Source of the DNA: JAJDOD01 sp039024895
Lineage (GTDB): Bacteria > Pseudomonadota > Alphaproteobacteria > Rhodobacterales > Rhodobacteraceae
Reading direction: 5' to 3'
Assembly: GCA_039024895.1 (NCBI GenBank)
Contig: JBCCPJ010000001.1
Coordinates: 310,001 to 374,000 of the forward strand
DNA length: 64,000 nucleotides
In this document: piece by piece, positions 16,625 to 25,250 of the stretch
How the letters are laid out: every line of letters begins with the position of its first letter
Numbering within the stretch: the stretch's first letter is position 1
The notes under the pieces: generated by a model
Seen by the model: only the letters and a program-made list of their open reading frames with translations
What the model was told of the DNA's origin: nothing
The model's database searches: none
Program-made: the position numbers and the translations under genes

Positions 16625-16738
16625 GCCACGGCGGCGCGCCCTGCGTACGCTCGTCGTCAATTTACGCAACACCGCGAGAGCGCCACCAGTTTACGCCTGA
16701 ACGGCGGAGGACTGAGAGTGCTATTCGTTATTGTTTTG
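16625..16738. other. Short intergenic gap downstream of crotonase gene
   Basis: About 110 bases between two convergent genes. No terminator with a T-run is obvious. The rightward frame that begins here and runs antisense through the next gene is rejected as a shadow. Confidence 0.3.
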
Positions 16739-17722
16739 CTAGCTTGGCCCAATCCCGAGAGTCTTTTCTTCGACCTGAATATTGTCAGCGTCGAAGACCC
16801 CTATTTCATCGGTTCTGCTCCGACTGATGCTAAACCCATCCTCGGAAGTGTTGTGAAAGCGGCCCATAAACGGCGTAGCGAAGACCTTATCACTTGTCGC
16901 CTCTCGGTAGGTGACAGTTACGAACGGCCCAACAAAAGCGTAGAGACGACCGTCAGAGCCAACATCAGTCGTATCACTGCTGGCCTCCGAAAAGTTGCAA
17001 TTGAAGGTTTGTTCAATGCGAAGTTTTTCGCCGGGCAGAACAATAAGATGCGTGCCTTCGGAAGTAATTTCAGCAGCACATTCGAATTGATCGCGCCAGA
17101 AATCCTCAGGCGCGAAATCATAACCCAGAACGTCATACGGAACCACTTGCACACAAACGGATTGCGCAGGCACTTTACCGACGTTTTCCAAAGTTATGCG
17201 GCATTGAACGAAGACACCTTTACGCGACATGCGCAGTTGTCCGATCGGCTCGACCGCGACCTTGAGCCAGGGTCGTTGAGCGATAAGCACCAAATCGTTG
17301 GCCTTCCTCGCGGCTTTCAGCGACTCGACTGCAGCGGCTGTAGTCTCGCTAGTTTTAACAAGAGTGCGCCAAACAAAGAAAATACCAAGTGCTGTTACCA
17401 ACAAAGACAAAGCGGAAACGATCAGGGCACCAAGCGCCCAAACCGACGTATCTTGCTGTGCCTCCAGACCTTTGTAGGCTGTTGTTTCTTGTTGGCTGGC
17501 CTGTATGGCCTCGCCCAAACAATCAAGAGCAGCAAAGAAACCATCGACCCCACGGCATACACGAATACCGGTTTCTACGTGTTTCTCATACTGTCCGGTT
17601 ATTTGCTCGCGGGTATAGGCATATTCCTCATATTTTAATCGTACGAGATTAAAGCCAAAGGAAAGTAAGACCATGAATACAATTATGAAAAGTAAAGCTA
17701 ACCCGGTATCGCGTTTTGACAT
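16739..17722 (-). CDS. Membrane protein of unknown function with C-terminal beta domain
   Basis: A 327-residue protein with one hydrophobic helix at about 7-28 and a second at 93-118, a periplasm-sized segment between them containing two cysteines, then a charged helix (ETTAAAVESLKAARKAND) leading to RPWLKV at 150-155 and a beta-rich C-terminal domain. Many alphaproteobacterial hypothetical proteins share the plan of helix pair, AAxxSLxxAxxAN and RPW. No enzymatic motif is seen. The gene looks richer in A and T than its neighbours and has A/T-rich flanks, which may indicate acquisition by transfer. Confidence 0.65.
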   Translation of the reverse strand: MSKRDTGLALLFIIVFMVLLSFGFNLVRLKYEEYAYTREQITGQYEKHVETGIRVCRGVDGFFAALDCLGEAIQASQQETTAYKGLEAQQDTSVWALGALIVSALSLLVTALGIFFVWRTLVKTSETTAAAVESLKAARKANDLVLIAQRPWLKVAVEPIGQLRMSRKGVFVQCRITLENVGKVPAQSVCVQVVPYDVLGYDFAPEDFWRDQFECAAEITSEGTHLIVLPGEKLRIEQTFNCNFSEASSDTTDVGSDGRLYAFVGPFVTVTYREATSDKVFATPFMGRFHNTSEDGFSISRSRTDEIGVFDADNIQVEEKTLGIGPS

Positions 17723-17872
17723 CTGAACTAGACCAAAAAAGAGAAACGTAACAAAAAGAAAAGTCGAGTTTATGTTACCGCGCCCAACCTGCTTTGTCTC
17801 TTAAATTGCTAGGTTGGCAAACATCTGTGCTGGCTTGCCAGCATTCATTACGCTCGAAATATTTAGAAGATC
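17723..17872. other. A/T-rich intergenic gap with small palindrome
   Basis: A 150-base gap upstream of the membrane protein gene and downstream of the GST gene. It holds GCTGGC-TT-GCCAGC at 17829-17842, a 6-bp stem with only two spacer bases, better suited to a protein site or weak hairpin than to a terminator. A/T-rich stretches nearer the start of the membrane gene may serve as its promoter. Confidence 0.3.
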
Positions 17873-18787
17873 TCACAAACTCCAATCCACCACCGGGCCA
17901 GCGGGTACTATGCCCAGCGGGTTGCGCAATTCGGATGGTGAAAAATACCCTTGTTTATAAATATCAAACCGCACAGTCTCGGCGACGCCCGGCAATGCAT
18001 ATATCCTTCGCGCATAGGCCCATAGCGCCGGGTAATCTACCAGCCTGCGGATGTTGCATTTGAAAGCGTAATGGTAGGCGACATCAAAGCGGGCCAGCGT
18101 CGGAAACAGGCGGAGGTCTGCTTCAGAGATGTCGTCTCCAACGAACCATACACGGTCCGACAAATGGGCTTCTATGACGTCTAGTGTCTCGAACACCTCT
18201 TTGACCGCGGTGTCATAGGCCCCCTGCGTGCGCGCGAAGCCTGCACGGTATACACCGTTGTTCACGGTTGCGTAGATGCGCGCGTTCCATGCATCAATCT
18301 CGTCGCGGTGCTCTGCCGGGTAAAGGTCAGGTCCGCCGAACGCACCAAGCATACGGACAGTGTCCGCGCTTTCGTTGGAAACGATCTGCGCTGTCTGACG
18401 ATCCCATAGAACGGGGACAGTCAATCGGCCGGTGTATCCCGGTGATTGCCGCGCATAGACCTCGTGAATTGCGCTGACTGATAATTCGGGATCGCTGTAC
18501 GCGCCTTCGCTGTCAAAGACCCAGCCTTGTTCGGTGCGGCGCGGTTTTGCGAATGACGCGCTGATTGCCCCCTCCAACCCGAGGATGACCCGCGCCAAGA
18601 GGGCACGGTGCGCCCAAGGGCAATTCCAGGCAACATAAAGGTGATAGCGGCCCGGATCCGGCGTGAAAGGCCCCTCCGCCGTAATCCAGTTTCGGACATT
18701 GGACGTCGCGCGCTTGAACTCACCGCCCGCGGTCGTGTCCGGGCCCGGGTCCTCGACGTGGTACTTACCGTTGATCATGACGCCCAT
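17873..18787 (-). CDS. Glutathionyl-hydroquinone reductase-like GST (YqjG/Xi class)
   Basis: A 304-residue glutathione transferase of the large Xi/Omega-like type. The active-site motif NCPWAHR holds the nucleophile Cys56; the thioredoxin-like domain ends near residue 140 with VPVLWDRQTAQIVSNESADTVRML, and an all-helical domain follows with FVGDDISEADLRLFPTLARFDVAYHYAFKCN, the signature of the YqjG/ECM4 group. These enzymes reduce glutathionyl-hydroquinones. The ATG at 18787 has AAAGGA seven bases upstream. It follows another GST gene on the same strand. Confidence 0.93.
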   Translation of the reverse strand: MGVMINGKYHVEDPGPDTTAGGEFKRATSNVRNWITAEGPFTPDPGRYHLYVAWNCPWAHRALLARVILGLEGAISASFAKPRRTEQGWVFDSEGAYSDPELSVSAIHEVYARQSPGYTGRLTVPVLWDRQTAQIVSNESADTVRMLGAFGGPDLYPAEHRDEIDAWNARIYATVNNGVYRAGFARTQGAYDTAVKEVFETLDVIEAHLSDRVWFVGDDISEADLRLFPTLARFDVAYHYAFKCNIRRLVDYPALWAYARRIYALPGVAETVRFDIYKQGYFSPSELRNPLGIVPAGPVVDWSL

Positions 18788-18840
18788 GGAAAAGTCCTTT
18801 CTCTTGCAATCAGCTTAGCTTTGCCGAGGGCAAGGTCGAC

Positions 18841-19434
18841 CTACGCCAGCGCAGCCTCGCTGTGCGCCCATGCGGGACGGGCTGATATGCGGTCGTAATA
18901 CTCTTGATAGACCTTGGAGGTCAGCGGCACCCTCGCTTGCTGCGCCCACCGCACCATGTCGGTCGCAAAGATATCGGCAAGGGAAAAGGCGTCCCCGCCA
19001 AAATACGTCGCATCGCCGAGCAGCGTTTCGAATTTGGCTTCGGCGCGGGCGAAATCTGCTTCCGCCACCGCGCGCATCCCGGGTGCGCGCGCCTCCTTAG
19101 GGAGCACGAACCCGTGCCGCGCCATCAACCAAATCGGCGCTTCCAGTTCAGTGACCACAAAGTTGATCCGCGACTCCATCAAGGCGCGCTCGGCGGAACC
19201 AGCGGGATACGTCAATCGACCGGCGCGGTCCGCGAGATAGTTCAGGATTGCCCAAGAGTCGGTCAAAATAGTCTCGCCATCGCGCACGGCGGGCGCCTGA
19301 CCTAGCGGGTTCACGGCGTACATACCTTCGGAATGTGGACCCGCAACCTCGTGGTGAAACGGCAGCCCAAGCTCGTGTAAGGCCCAAACCACGCGGAAGA
19401 CGCGCCCACCTTTTGGACCGATCACCGTCAGCAT
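18841..19434 (-). CDS. Glutathione S-transferase family protein
   Basis: A 197-residue cytoplasmic GST. The N-terminal thioredoxin-like half has GRVFRVVWALHELGLPF, NPLGQAPAVRDGE and the glutathione-site Asp-Ser (TILTDSWAILNYLAD); the C-terminal half is helical with FGGDAFSLADIFATDMVRW. The class and substrate are not clear. Its ATG overlaps the holA stop by one base, so it belongs to the leuS-lptE-holA operon. Confidence 0.9.
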   Translation of the reverse strand: MLTVIGPKGGRVFRVVWALHELGLPFHHEVAGPHSEGMYAVNPLGQAPAVRDGETILTDSWAILNYLADRAGRLTYPAGSAERALMESRINFVVTELEAPIWLMARHGFVLPKEARAPGMRAVAEADFARAEAKFETLLGDATYFGGDAFSLADIFATDMVRWAQQARVPLTSKVYQEYYDRISARPAWAHSEAALA

Positions 19435-20456
19435 CAGCGGCGCCCCATCCAGGCGAGGCGCAGCAGGGTGCGCTCCATGACAGCCATCTGCGGCACCTCA
19501 GCTGAAGATCGCAGCGTCAAATCCGTATCTAACAACAGCGTCAGCGCTCGCTCCAATTTACGCATCCCCCAGGCGGAGGCTTGCCGTTGAAGGCGGTCCC
19601 GGCGCGGGCCGAAAACCGGCGGGCGCAGTTTGCCGATACCGGCCCCTGCCCCACCTGGATCGGATGCAACCATGTGGAGTGTCTTAAAGTGACGGGTTGC
19701 GCCAATGCAAAGGCCAACGGGTCCGATCCCCTGGGCCTCAAGCCGCCGAAGTACCGGACCAAGCTCATGCGCCTTCCCTTCCACCGCAATGTTCAGGGCA
19801 TCATCCATGCCCGCTTCAATGGACGCGGGCGCCGAGAGAGCAACCTCCTCTGGGGTCAAGGGCGCCGGGTCGCTCATCTTGTAGAGCGCTATCTTTTCGA
19901 GCGTCTGTCGAAAATCGCCCGGCGATAAACTCCGGGCCAACTCGGTCAGCGCCGCCATCGCATCGCGGGACATATCGTGCAGGCCAGCGGCCCTCAGCGC
20001 AGCTTCGATTTCGTCCCGCCCCGGCGGGTCATCATAAATGCCTGTAGCATAGGTCGAAGCGTGCCCTTCGAACAACTTCCGCAGTTTGGACTTCGCCGCC
20101 AATTGGCCCGCTGTAACGATCACGTGGGCGTCGCCCTGCTGCCAGGCGTCCACCGCTGTCTCGATCGTCGCGCTCAACCCATCGCCCGCGTCTTCGACAA
20201 ACGCAACACGCGTACCGGGGAAAAACCCCTGCGACTTGATGGCATCCAGCAGGAGAGCCGGGTCCTTGCGCAACTCCGCCGCCGGGATGCGCGTCAGACG
20301 CATTTCATCTTCACCCGCCTCACCAATCAGGGCCTTGATCACCTCTTGGCGTCGCAAGGCAACACGCATGGCATCGGCCCCATAGATCAGTAGACCAAGA
20401 GACTTAGGATCGGGTTTCGCAAAATACCCCGGCGCCTCCCGCGTCGAGAGCTTCAT
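19434..20456 (-). CDS. holA: DNA polymerase III subunit delta
   Basis: The delta subunit of the clamp loader, which opens the beta clamp. The 340 residues match the family length. It shows the N-terminal LIYGADAMRVALRRQEVIKAL, the FFPGTRVAFVEDAGDG segment, the ATGIYDD strand and a helical collar domain at the C-terminus ending in TLLRLAWMGRR. The start overlaps the lptE stop by four bases and the stop overlaps the GST start by one base. The context leuS-lptE-holA is conserved in Gram-negative bacteria. Confidence 0.95.
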   Translation of the reverse strand: MKLSTREAPGYFAKPDPKSLGLLIYGADAMRVALRRQEVIKALIGEAGEDEMRLTRIPAAELRKDPALLLDAIKSQGFFPGTRVAFVEDAGDGLSATIETAVDAWQQGDAHVIVTAGQLAAKSKLRKLFEGHASTYATGIYDDPPGRDEIEAALRAAGLHDMSRDAMAALTELARSLSPGDFRQTLEKIALYKMSDPAPLTPEEVALSAPASIEAGMDDALNIAVEGKAHELGPVLRRLEAQGIGPVGLCIGATRHFKTLHMVASDPGGAGAGIGKLRPPVFGPRRDRLQRQASAWGMRKLERALTLLLDTDLTLRSSAEVPQMAVMERTLLRLAWMGRR

Positions 20457-20938
20457 GCGATGTTCCGCGCCAACAGGTCCGTGACAATGCGGTCGGCGAG
20501 AATGACCATCAACCGCCGCCGCGCATCCCGTTGTGCGAAAGTGGTTGCAACAGTGGTCGAGGTCGAACTGTAGCCGGTGAAACTACGCTCCGAACCGGAG
20601 GCGATCAAATCACCATCGGTCAGAGAAAGGAGCCGCCAATCCACTTGGCCAATGACGTTAAAGCGGCTGATTTCGCCATCGGGCAAAAAACCGAGCGCTT
20701 GTTCGCGCAGCCGAATCTGGGCCGTCAGGGACATATCAGCGCCTTGCGGTAAACCCAGCCGGTCTTCCAGTCGCTTAACGAGGGCGAAACCCTCTTCGTC
20801 GTCTGGCACCGCCACGTCGATGCGACCGCGAAGATCGCTGCCAAGCCCCTCATCACCCGTACCGAATACAGGCGTGAAGCCGCACCCCGCTACACTGGCC
20901 AGCGACAGAAGAAGGACACGGCGATCAAATGACGACAT
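20453..20938 (-). CDS. lptE: LPS-assembly lipoprotein LptE
   Basis: A 161-residue outer-membrane lipoprotein that plugs and helps fold the LptD translocon for lipopolysaccharide. The lipobox SVAGC puts the lipidated cysteine at 19, followed by GFTPVFG, typical of LptE. The rest is a small alpha/beta domain with SFTGYSSTSTTVATTFAQRDARRRLMVILADRI near the end, a helix pattern conserved in the family. It overlaps leuS by 14 bases and holA by four. Confidence 0.93.
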   Translation of the reverse strand: MSSFDRRVLLLSLASVAGCGFTPVFGTGDEGLGSDLRGRIDVAVPDDEEGFALVKRLEDRLGLPQGADMSLTAQIRLREQALGFLPDGEISRFNVIGQVDWRLLSLTDGDLIASGSERSFTGYSSTSTTVATTFAQRDARRRLMVILADRIVTDLLARNIA

Positions 20939-23483
20939 TGACGATACGGCCCGGTACCACGATCAGTTTCTTGGGCTGACCACCAGCCAGCGCCTTGATC
21001 ACAGCTTCGTCTTCCAACACGAGCTTTTCAACCTCTGCCTTATCGACGTCCTTGGCCACGCTGATTTCCGACCGGCGCTTGCCGTTAACCTGGATCGGAA
21101 GCGTCACGGTATCTTCCACAAGCAGGCTCTCATCAACGGTGGGCCATGGCGCGTTCGCAATCAGCCCCTCACCGCCTTGCGTTGCCCAAATCTCTTCGGC
21201 GAGATGTGGTGTCATGGGGGCCATCAGCTGCGCCAAGGCCATCACCCCTTCGCGGCGCGCGGTATGGGAAGCCTTTGATTTGGCGAGCACATTGGTAAAG
21301 GCATAAAGCTTGGCGATGGCCGCGTTAAAGCCAAAACTCTCGACGCCCAATGTCACATCTTGAATGGCCTTGTGCAGGGCCTTGCGCAATGCATCATCGT
21401 CGGTGCCCGTATCCTTACCTTCGGCAATCTCCATATTGATGCGGTGTACGCGGCTAAGATGTTTGAAGGCGGCTTCGGCCCCCGCAGCCGTCCATTCAAC
21501 GTCACGCTCGGGCGGAGAATCGCTCAACACGAACCAGCGCGCGGTATCGGCGCCGTATTGGTCGATGATCGCAACCGGATCGACCACGTTGTTCTTGGAT
21601 TTTGACATTTTGGCGGAGGGGATGATCTCGACCTCGGTCCCGTCACTTAGGAAACCCTTTCCCTCTCGCAAATCCACGTCTTCCGGATAATGATAGACCG
21701 GGCGGCCATCGGCCCCGTCGGTTTTGTAAATCGCGTGCGTCACCATGCCCTGCGTGAACAAGGCATCGAACGGCTCAATCGCGCTTTTGGGCAGGTGCCC
21801 GCAAACGTGCATCGCCCTGGCGTAGAAACGCGAATAAAGCAGGTGCAGGATCGCGTGTTCAATGCCACCGATATACTGGTCGACGTTCATCCAATACGTG
21901 GCGTCTTCCATATTTGTGGGTGTCTCGGCGCGCGGCGCGGTGAAGCGGGCAAAATACCAGCTCGAATCCACAAACGTGTCCATCGTGTCCGTCTCGCGCA
22001 AAGCTGGCCCGCCGCATTGAGGACACGTCGTGTTGCGCCACGTGGGATGACGATCAAGCGGATTGCCCGGCACCGAAAAATCGATGGGCTCCCCGTCCTC
22101 GTCATAGGGAAGGGCCACAGGCAGGTTTTCCCGCTTTTCTGGAACCACGCCGCAGGTCTCACAATGCACGACAGGAATAGGGCAGCCCCAGTAGCGCTGG
22201 CGGCTCAGACCCCAATCCCGCAAGCGGTAATTGGTAACGCCTTTTCCCCAACCCTTTTCCTCGGCATAGGCGATGGTGGCGTCGATGGCTTCCTCGCCGG
22301 TCGCCACCGTCAGCCTGGCAAAGTGGTTGATCCAGGCAACTCTCTCCGTCTTCGGCGGCACAAAGGCCACATCATCCACCATCGTCGGCTCGGTCAGGGA
22401 CTGGAAGGTTTCAACCACCGGCAGATCGTATTTTCGGCAGAAATCAAGGTCGCGCTGATCATGGGCCGGGCAGCCAAAAATCGCCCCGGTGCCATAGTCC
22501 ATCAGGATAAAATTCGCGATCCATACGGGCAGATGCCAGTCGGGATGCAAGGGATGGCGCACTTCGATGCCGGTGTAGTATCCGAGCTTCTCAGCCTTTT
22601 CGAGCGCCTCCTCCGTTGTGCCCCCTTTGGTGACAGCGGAAATAAACGCGGCAACCGCCGGGCTGTTCGCCGCCAGTTCTTTCGCCAGGGGGTGATCGGG
22701 GGAGATACCCACAAACGACGCCCCCATCAGCGTATCCGGACGGGTGGTGTAGACGGGGATACTCTCGCCGTTACCGACACGCTCGAAACTGAATTCCAGA
22801 CCGCGCGATTTGCCGATCCAGTTCTGCTGCATTAGCTTCACCTTGGCCGGCCAGTCGTCCAAACCATCTATCGCGTCGAGAAGCTCCTCGGAGAAATCGC
22901 TTATCTTGAAGAACCACTGCGTGAGTTCGCGTCGTTCAACCTCCGCACCGGAGCGCCAGCCCTTGCCGTCGATGACCTGCTCGTTGGCCAGCACCGTCAT
23001 ATCGACCGGGTCCCAGTTAACCACCGCATTCTTGCGGTACACCAGCCCCCGCTCCATGAAATCGATGAACATGGATTGCTGCTGGCCGTAATACTCCGGG
23101 TCACAGGTGGCGAACATGCGCGTCCAATCCAGCCCGAAACCGAGCGGTTTCATCTGATCGACCATCGTTTCGATGTTGCTGTAGGTCCAATCTTTCGGAT
23201 GCCCGCCAATCGACATGGCCGCGTTCTCGGCAGGCATACCGAATGCATCAAACCCCATGGGATGCAGAACGTTGTGTCCGGTCGCCAACTTATAACGCGC
23301 AATTACGTCGCCCATCGTGTAGTTGCGCACGTGACCAATATGGATGCGCCCCGACGGATAGGGAAACATCTCCAGAACGTAGTATTTCGGCTTCGCCTCA
23401 TCGCGCTCGGCAACAAATGTGCCGGCTTGCTCCCACGCGGACTGCCATTTCGGTTCGATGGTCTTGGTGTCGTAGGTCGACAT
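20925..23483 (-). CDS. leuS: Leucyl-tRNA synthetase
   Basis: A class Ia aminoacyl-tRNA synthetase of 852 residues charging tRNA-Leu. Motifs: HIGH at 48-51, the CP1 editing domain with TTRPDT at 246-251 and GTGAIFGCPAHDQRD at 331-345, a zinc-type Cys cluster near 441-444 and 487-490, and KMSKS at 625-629. The C-terminal domain ends in KLIVVPGRIVNVVI. Length and order are standard and nothing looks broken. It heads the leuS-lptE-holA-GST operon. Confidence 0.98.
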   Translation of the reverse strand: MSTYDTKTIEPKWQSAWEQAGTFVAERDEAKPKYYVLEMFPYPSGRIHIGHVRNYTMGDVIARYKLATGHNVLHPMGFDAFGMPAENAAMSIGGHPKDWTYSNIETMVDQMKPLGFGLDWTRMFATCDPEYYGQQQSMFIDFMERGLVYRKNAVVNWDPVDMTVLANEQVIDGKGWRSGAEVERRELTQWFFKISDFSEELLDAIDGLDDWPAKVKLMQQNWIGKSRGLEFSFERVGNGESIPVYTTRPDTLMGASFVGISPDHPLAKELAANSPAVAAFISAVTKGGTTEEALEKAEKLGYYTGIEVRHPLHPDWHLPVWIANFILMDYGTGAIFGCPAHDQRDLDFCRKYDLPVVETFQSLTEPTMVDDVAFVPPKTERVAWINHFARLTVATGEEAIDATIAYAEEKGWGKGVTNYRLRDWGLSRQRYWGCPIPVVHCETCGVVPEKRENLPVALPYDEDGEPIDFSVPGNPLDRHPTWRNTTCPQCGGPALRETDTMDTFVDSSWYFARFTAPRAETPTNMEDATYWMNVDQYIGGIEHAILHLLYSRFYARAMHVCGHLPKSAIEPFDALFTQGMVTHAIYKTDGADGRPVYHYPEDVDLREGKGFLSDGTEVEIIPSAKMSKSKNNVVDPVAIIDQYGADTARWFVLSDSPPERDVEWTAAGAEAAFKHLSRVHRINMEIAEGKDTGTDDDALRKALHKAIQDVTLGVESFGFNAAIAKLYAFTNVLAKSKASHTARREGVMALAQLMAPMTPHLAEEIWATQGGEGLIANAPWPTVDESLLVEDTVTLPIQVNGKRRSEISVAKDVDKAEVEKLVLEDEAVIKALAGGQPKKLIVVPGRIVNVVI

Positions 23484-23554
23484 ATCTTCGTTCCTTGACG
23501 AGAGGGGACGTCTGGGCGTTCAACAAGGCCCCCAGGGTCTGGGGCACAAAACCT

Positions 23555-24079
23555 CTATAGATCGAGGTCACGCAGCCGCAGTTCACGGGCACGCGTCAAA
23601 ATAGCGTCCTCAACAGCGCGCACCGTTGCAGTCGGCGCAGGCCCACCACGGGTCGCCAGCGCAACGTTCAATGACCGCGCTTCCAGCGCCGGGTCCCGAA
23701 TGAAAATCGTGGCGCGGTAGGCACGACCACCACCCGGAGGCGCGCCGAATCCGGTCACGATCACGCCGGAGAATGGATCGGCCGTCTGGATCGGTAGGAA
23801 ATTCAAGATATCGAGCGACGCGTTCCACAGGTATTTATTCACCTCAATCGTTGTGTTGGGATCATCCACATTCGTGAAAAGATCAAACACAGTCGATTGC
23901 CGAGCATTCTCCGCGCTGGTCGATTCGAGGTCCTCTCGCACGTTACGCTCCGCTGCGCTTTCACCCGGTCCGTCATTGGCGCTGAAGACGTTTGTAATGC
24001 GGCCGCATCCGGATAGCAGCAGAGCACCGCAAAGAACGGTTATTCCGATCCGGGTGATTCCACTCAATTTGCGCAACAT
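23555..24079 (-). CDS. DUF3576 lipoprotein
   Basis: A 174-residue predicted lipoprotein. The signal ends in a lipobox LLLSGC (Cys about 25), followed by a low-complexity linker and the DUF3576 domain with VNKYLWNASLDILNFLPIQTADPFSGVIVTGF. The frame extends nine codons upstream, but the ATG at 24079 has GAGGGAAG before it and begins the signal peptide. In alphaproteobacteria this gene commonly precedes leuS, as here, 71 bases away. The function is unknown; outer-membrane assembly is a plausible but unproven role. Confidence 0.88.
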   Translation of the reverse strand: MLRKLSGITRIGITVLCGALLLSGCGRITNVFSANDGPGESAAERNVREDLESTSAENARQSTVFDLFTNVDDPNTTIEVNKYLWNASLDILNFLPIQTADPFSGVIVTGFGAPPGGGRAYRATIFIRDPALEARSLNVALATRGGPAPTATVRAVEDAILTRARELRLRDLDL

Positions 24080-24321
24080 CACGGTCTTCCCTCGCCTTTT
24101 TTGCATGACTATCCGAGCGTTGGGTGCGGAACAAGGTCGTTTACCATCTCAAAGGATTGGACTCCCGGAAATCACTGTGGCAGCAATGCACCATCCAATT
24201 GGAGTCTGGTTAACGGTGGGGAGGCTCGCTTGCAATCCGAGGCCAGTGGGAGGAAATACGGTGTCAATCAGATCGGTGCGACCGATTTGAGACGCACCTT
24301 TTACACACGAGGGAAAACAAG
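24080..24321. other. Divergent intergenic region, porin leader
   Basis: About 240 bases between the DUF3576 gene and the divergent porin gene, so it holds two promoters. The porin side contains a 10-bp hairpin at 24268-24290 and a GAGGGA ribosome site about eight bases before the porin ATG. No small ORF is convincing. Confidence 0.45.
24268..24290 (+). promoter_or_regulatory. 5' UTR hairpin of the porin mRNA
   Basis: TCAGATCGGT (24268-24277) and ACCGATTTGA (24281-24290) pair over ten positions in RNA, with a single G-U pair and a GCG loop. It sits about 30 bases before the porin start codon and just ahead of its ribosome site. Such a stem could stabilise the leader or present a site for a small RNA; this is inference. 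Confidence 0.45.
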
Positions 24322-25170
24322 ATGAAAAAGGTTCTTTTGGCTTCGACCGCACTGGTCATGTCCGCTGGCATCGCCGCCGCAGACGTGTCCGTCGGCGGTG
24401 ACGGCCGTATGGGTTTGATCAGCACAGATGGTTCTGATCTTGGCTTCACAAGCCGTATTCGCATTAGCTTCGCCGCTTCGGGTGAAACAGACGCTGGCCT
24501 GGCTTTTGGTGGCTCGGTTCGCGTTGACAACTACGAAGACGACCAAGCGACAGGCGGCACAGAAGGTTCAGTGTTTGTCGAAGGCACATTCGGCAAAATC
24601 ACAATGGGTGACGTTTCCGGTGCGCCGGAAGCCGCTGTTGGCGACCTTTCTGGCGTTGGTCTGACGGGTCTCGGTGACTTCAACGAACTCACCTATCTGT
24701 CAAACTCTGATCGTCCGGCAGCGCGTTGGGATTACACATCCGGTGATCTCGGCCTGCACGTTTCGGCTGACAATCCTGGCCCTGCTGGTGATCAGGCATA
24801 CGGTCTTGCCGTGACTTACTCGGTAGGCGACATCGCACTTGGCGTTGGCCTCGAAAGCACAGACGCCGCCGACCACATCGTGGCTGGTGTGAGCGCTGGC
24901 TTCGGCGATGCGACTGTCAAAGTTGCTTATGGTAACGCTGACGACATCGACTTCGAGCAGATGGGTATCTCGCTCGACTATGTCACTGGCCCAACAACGC
25001 TGACAGCGTTCTGGATCAACAAAGAGATCACAGGCGTTTCCGACGTTGATTCCTACGGCATCGGCGTTGCGTACGATCTCGGCGGTGGTGCATCGCTAAA
25101 AGCTGGCGTTGCCGACAGCGACTCGCTGACCGACGCAAGCTACGACTTGGGTATCTCCATGTCGTTCTAA
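24322..25170 (+). CDS. Outer-membrane porin (Rhodobacter type)
   Basis: A 282-residue secreted beta-barrel. Residues 1-20 form a signal peptide (MKKVLLASTALVMSAGIAAA). The mature part alternates short strands with Gly/Asp-rich turns, contains the typical FVEGTFGKITMGDV segment of the constriction region, and ends in YDLGISMSF, with the C-terminal Phe required by the BAM complex. Length agrees with 16-strand general porins of Rhodobacter. Codons are strongly biased, as in highly expressed genes. A strong terminator follows 22 bases after the stop. Confidence 0.93.
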   Translation: MKKVLLASTALVMSAGIAAADVSVGGDGRMGLISTDGSDLGFTSRIRISFAASGETDAGLAFGGSVRVDNYEDDQATGGTEGSVFVEGTFGKITMGDVSGAPEAAVGDLSGVGLTGLGDFNELTYLSNSDRPAARWDYTSGDLGLHVSADNPGPAGDQAYGLAVTYSVGDIALGVGLESTDAADHIVAGVSAGFGDATVKVAYGNADDIDFEQMGISLDYVTGPTTLTAFWINKEITGVSDVDSYGIGVAYDLGGGASLKAGVADSDSLTDASYDLGISMSF

Positions 25171-25192
25171 TCCTTCCGGGATTAGAAACAGG

Positions 25193-25225
25193 AAGAGCGG
25201 GCCTTGCGCCCGCTCTTTTCTTTTT
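25193..25225 (+). terminator. Rho-independent terminator of porin gene
   Basis: AAGAGCGGGC (25193-25202) and GCCCGCTCTT (25208-25217) form a perfect 10-bp GC-rich stem with a five-base loop CTTGC, followed by TTCTTTTT. It lies directly downstream of the porin stop and ahead of the YggS start. Confidence 0.95.
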
Positions 25226-25250
25226 GAGCCACTGGCTTACAACCCACCCC

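Noticed and set aside
16718..17638. 306-codon open frame on the plus strand
   Set aside because: Competes with the 327-residue membrane protein on the other strand. The minus-strand protein has two clear membrane helices and a sensible domain plan; the plus-strand frame does not.
21690..22835. 381-codon open frame on the plus strand
   Set aside because: Antisense to leuS, whose motifs are all intact.
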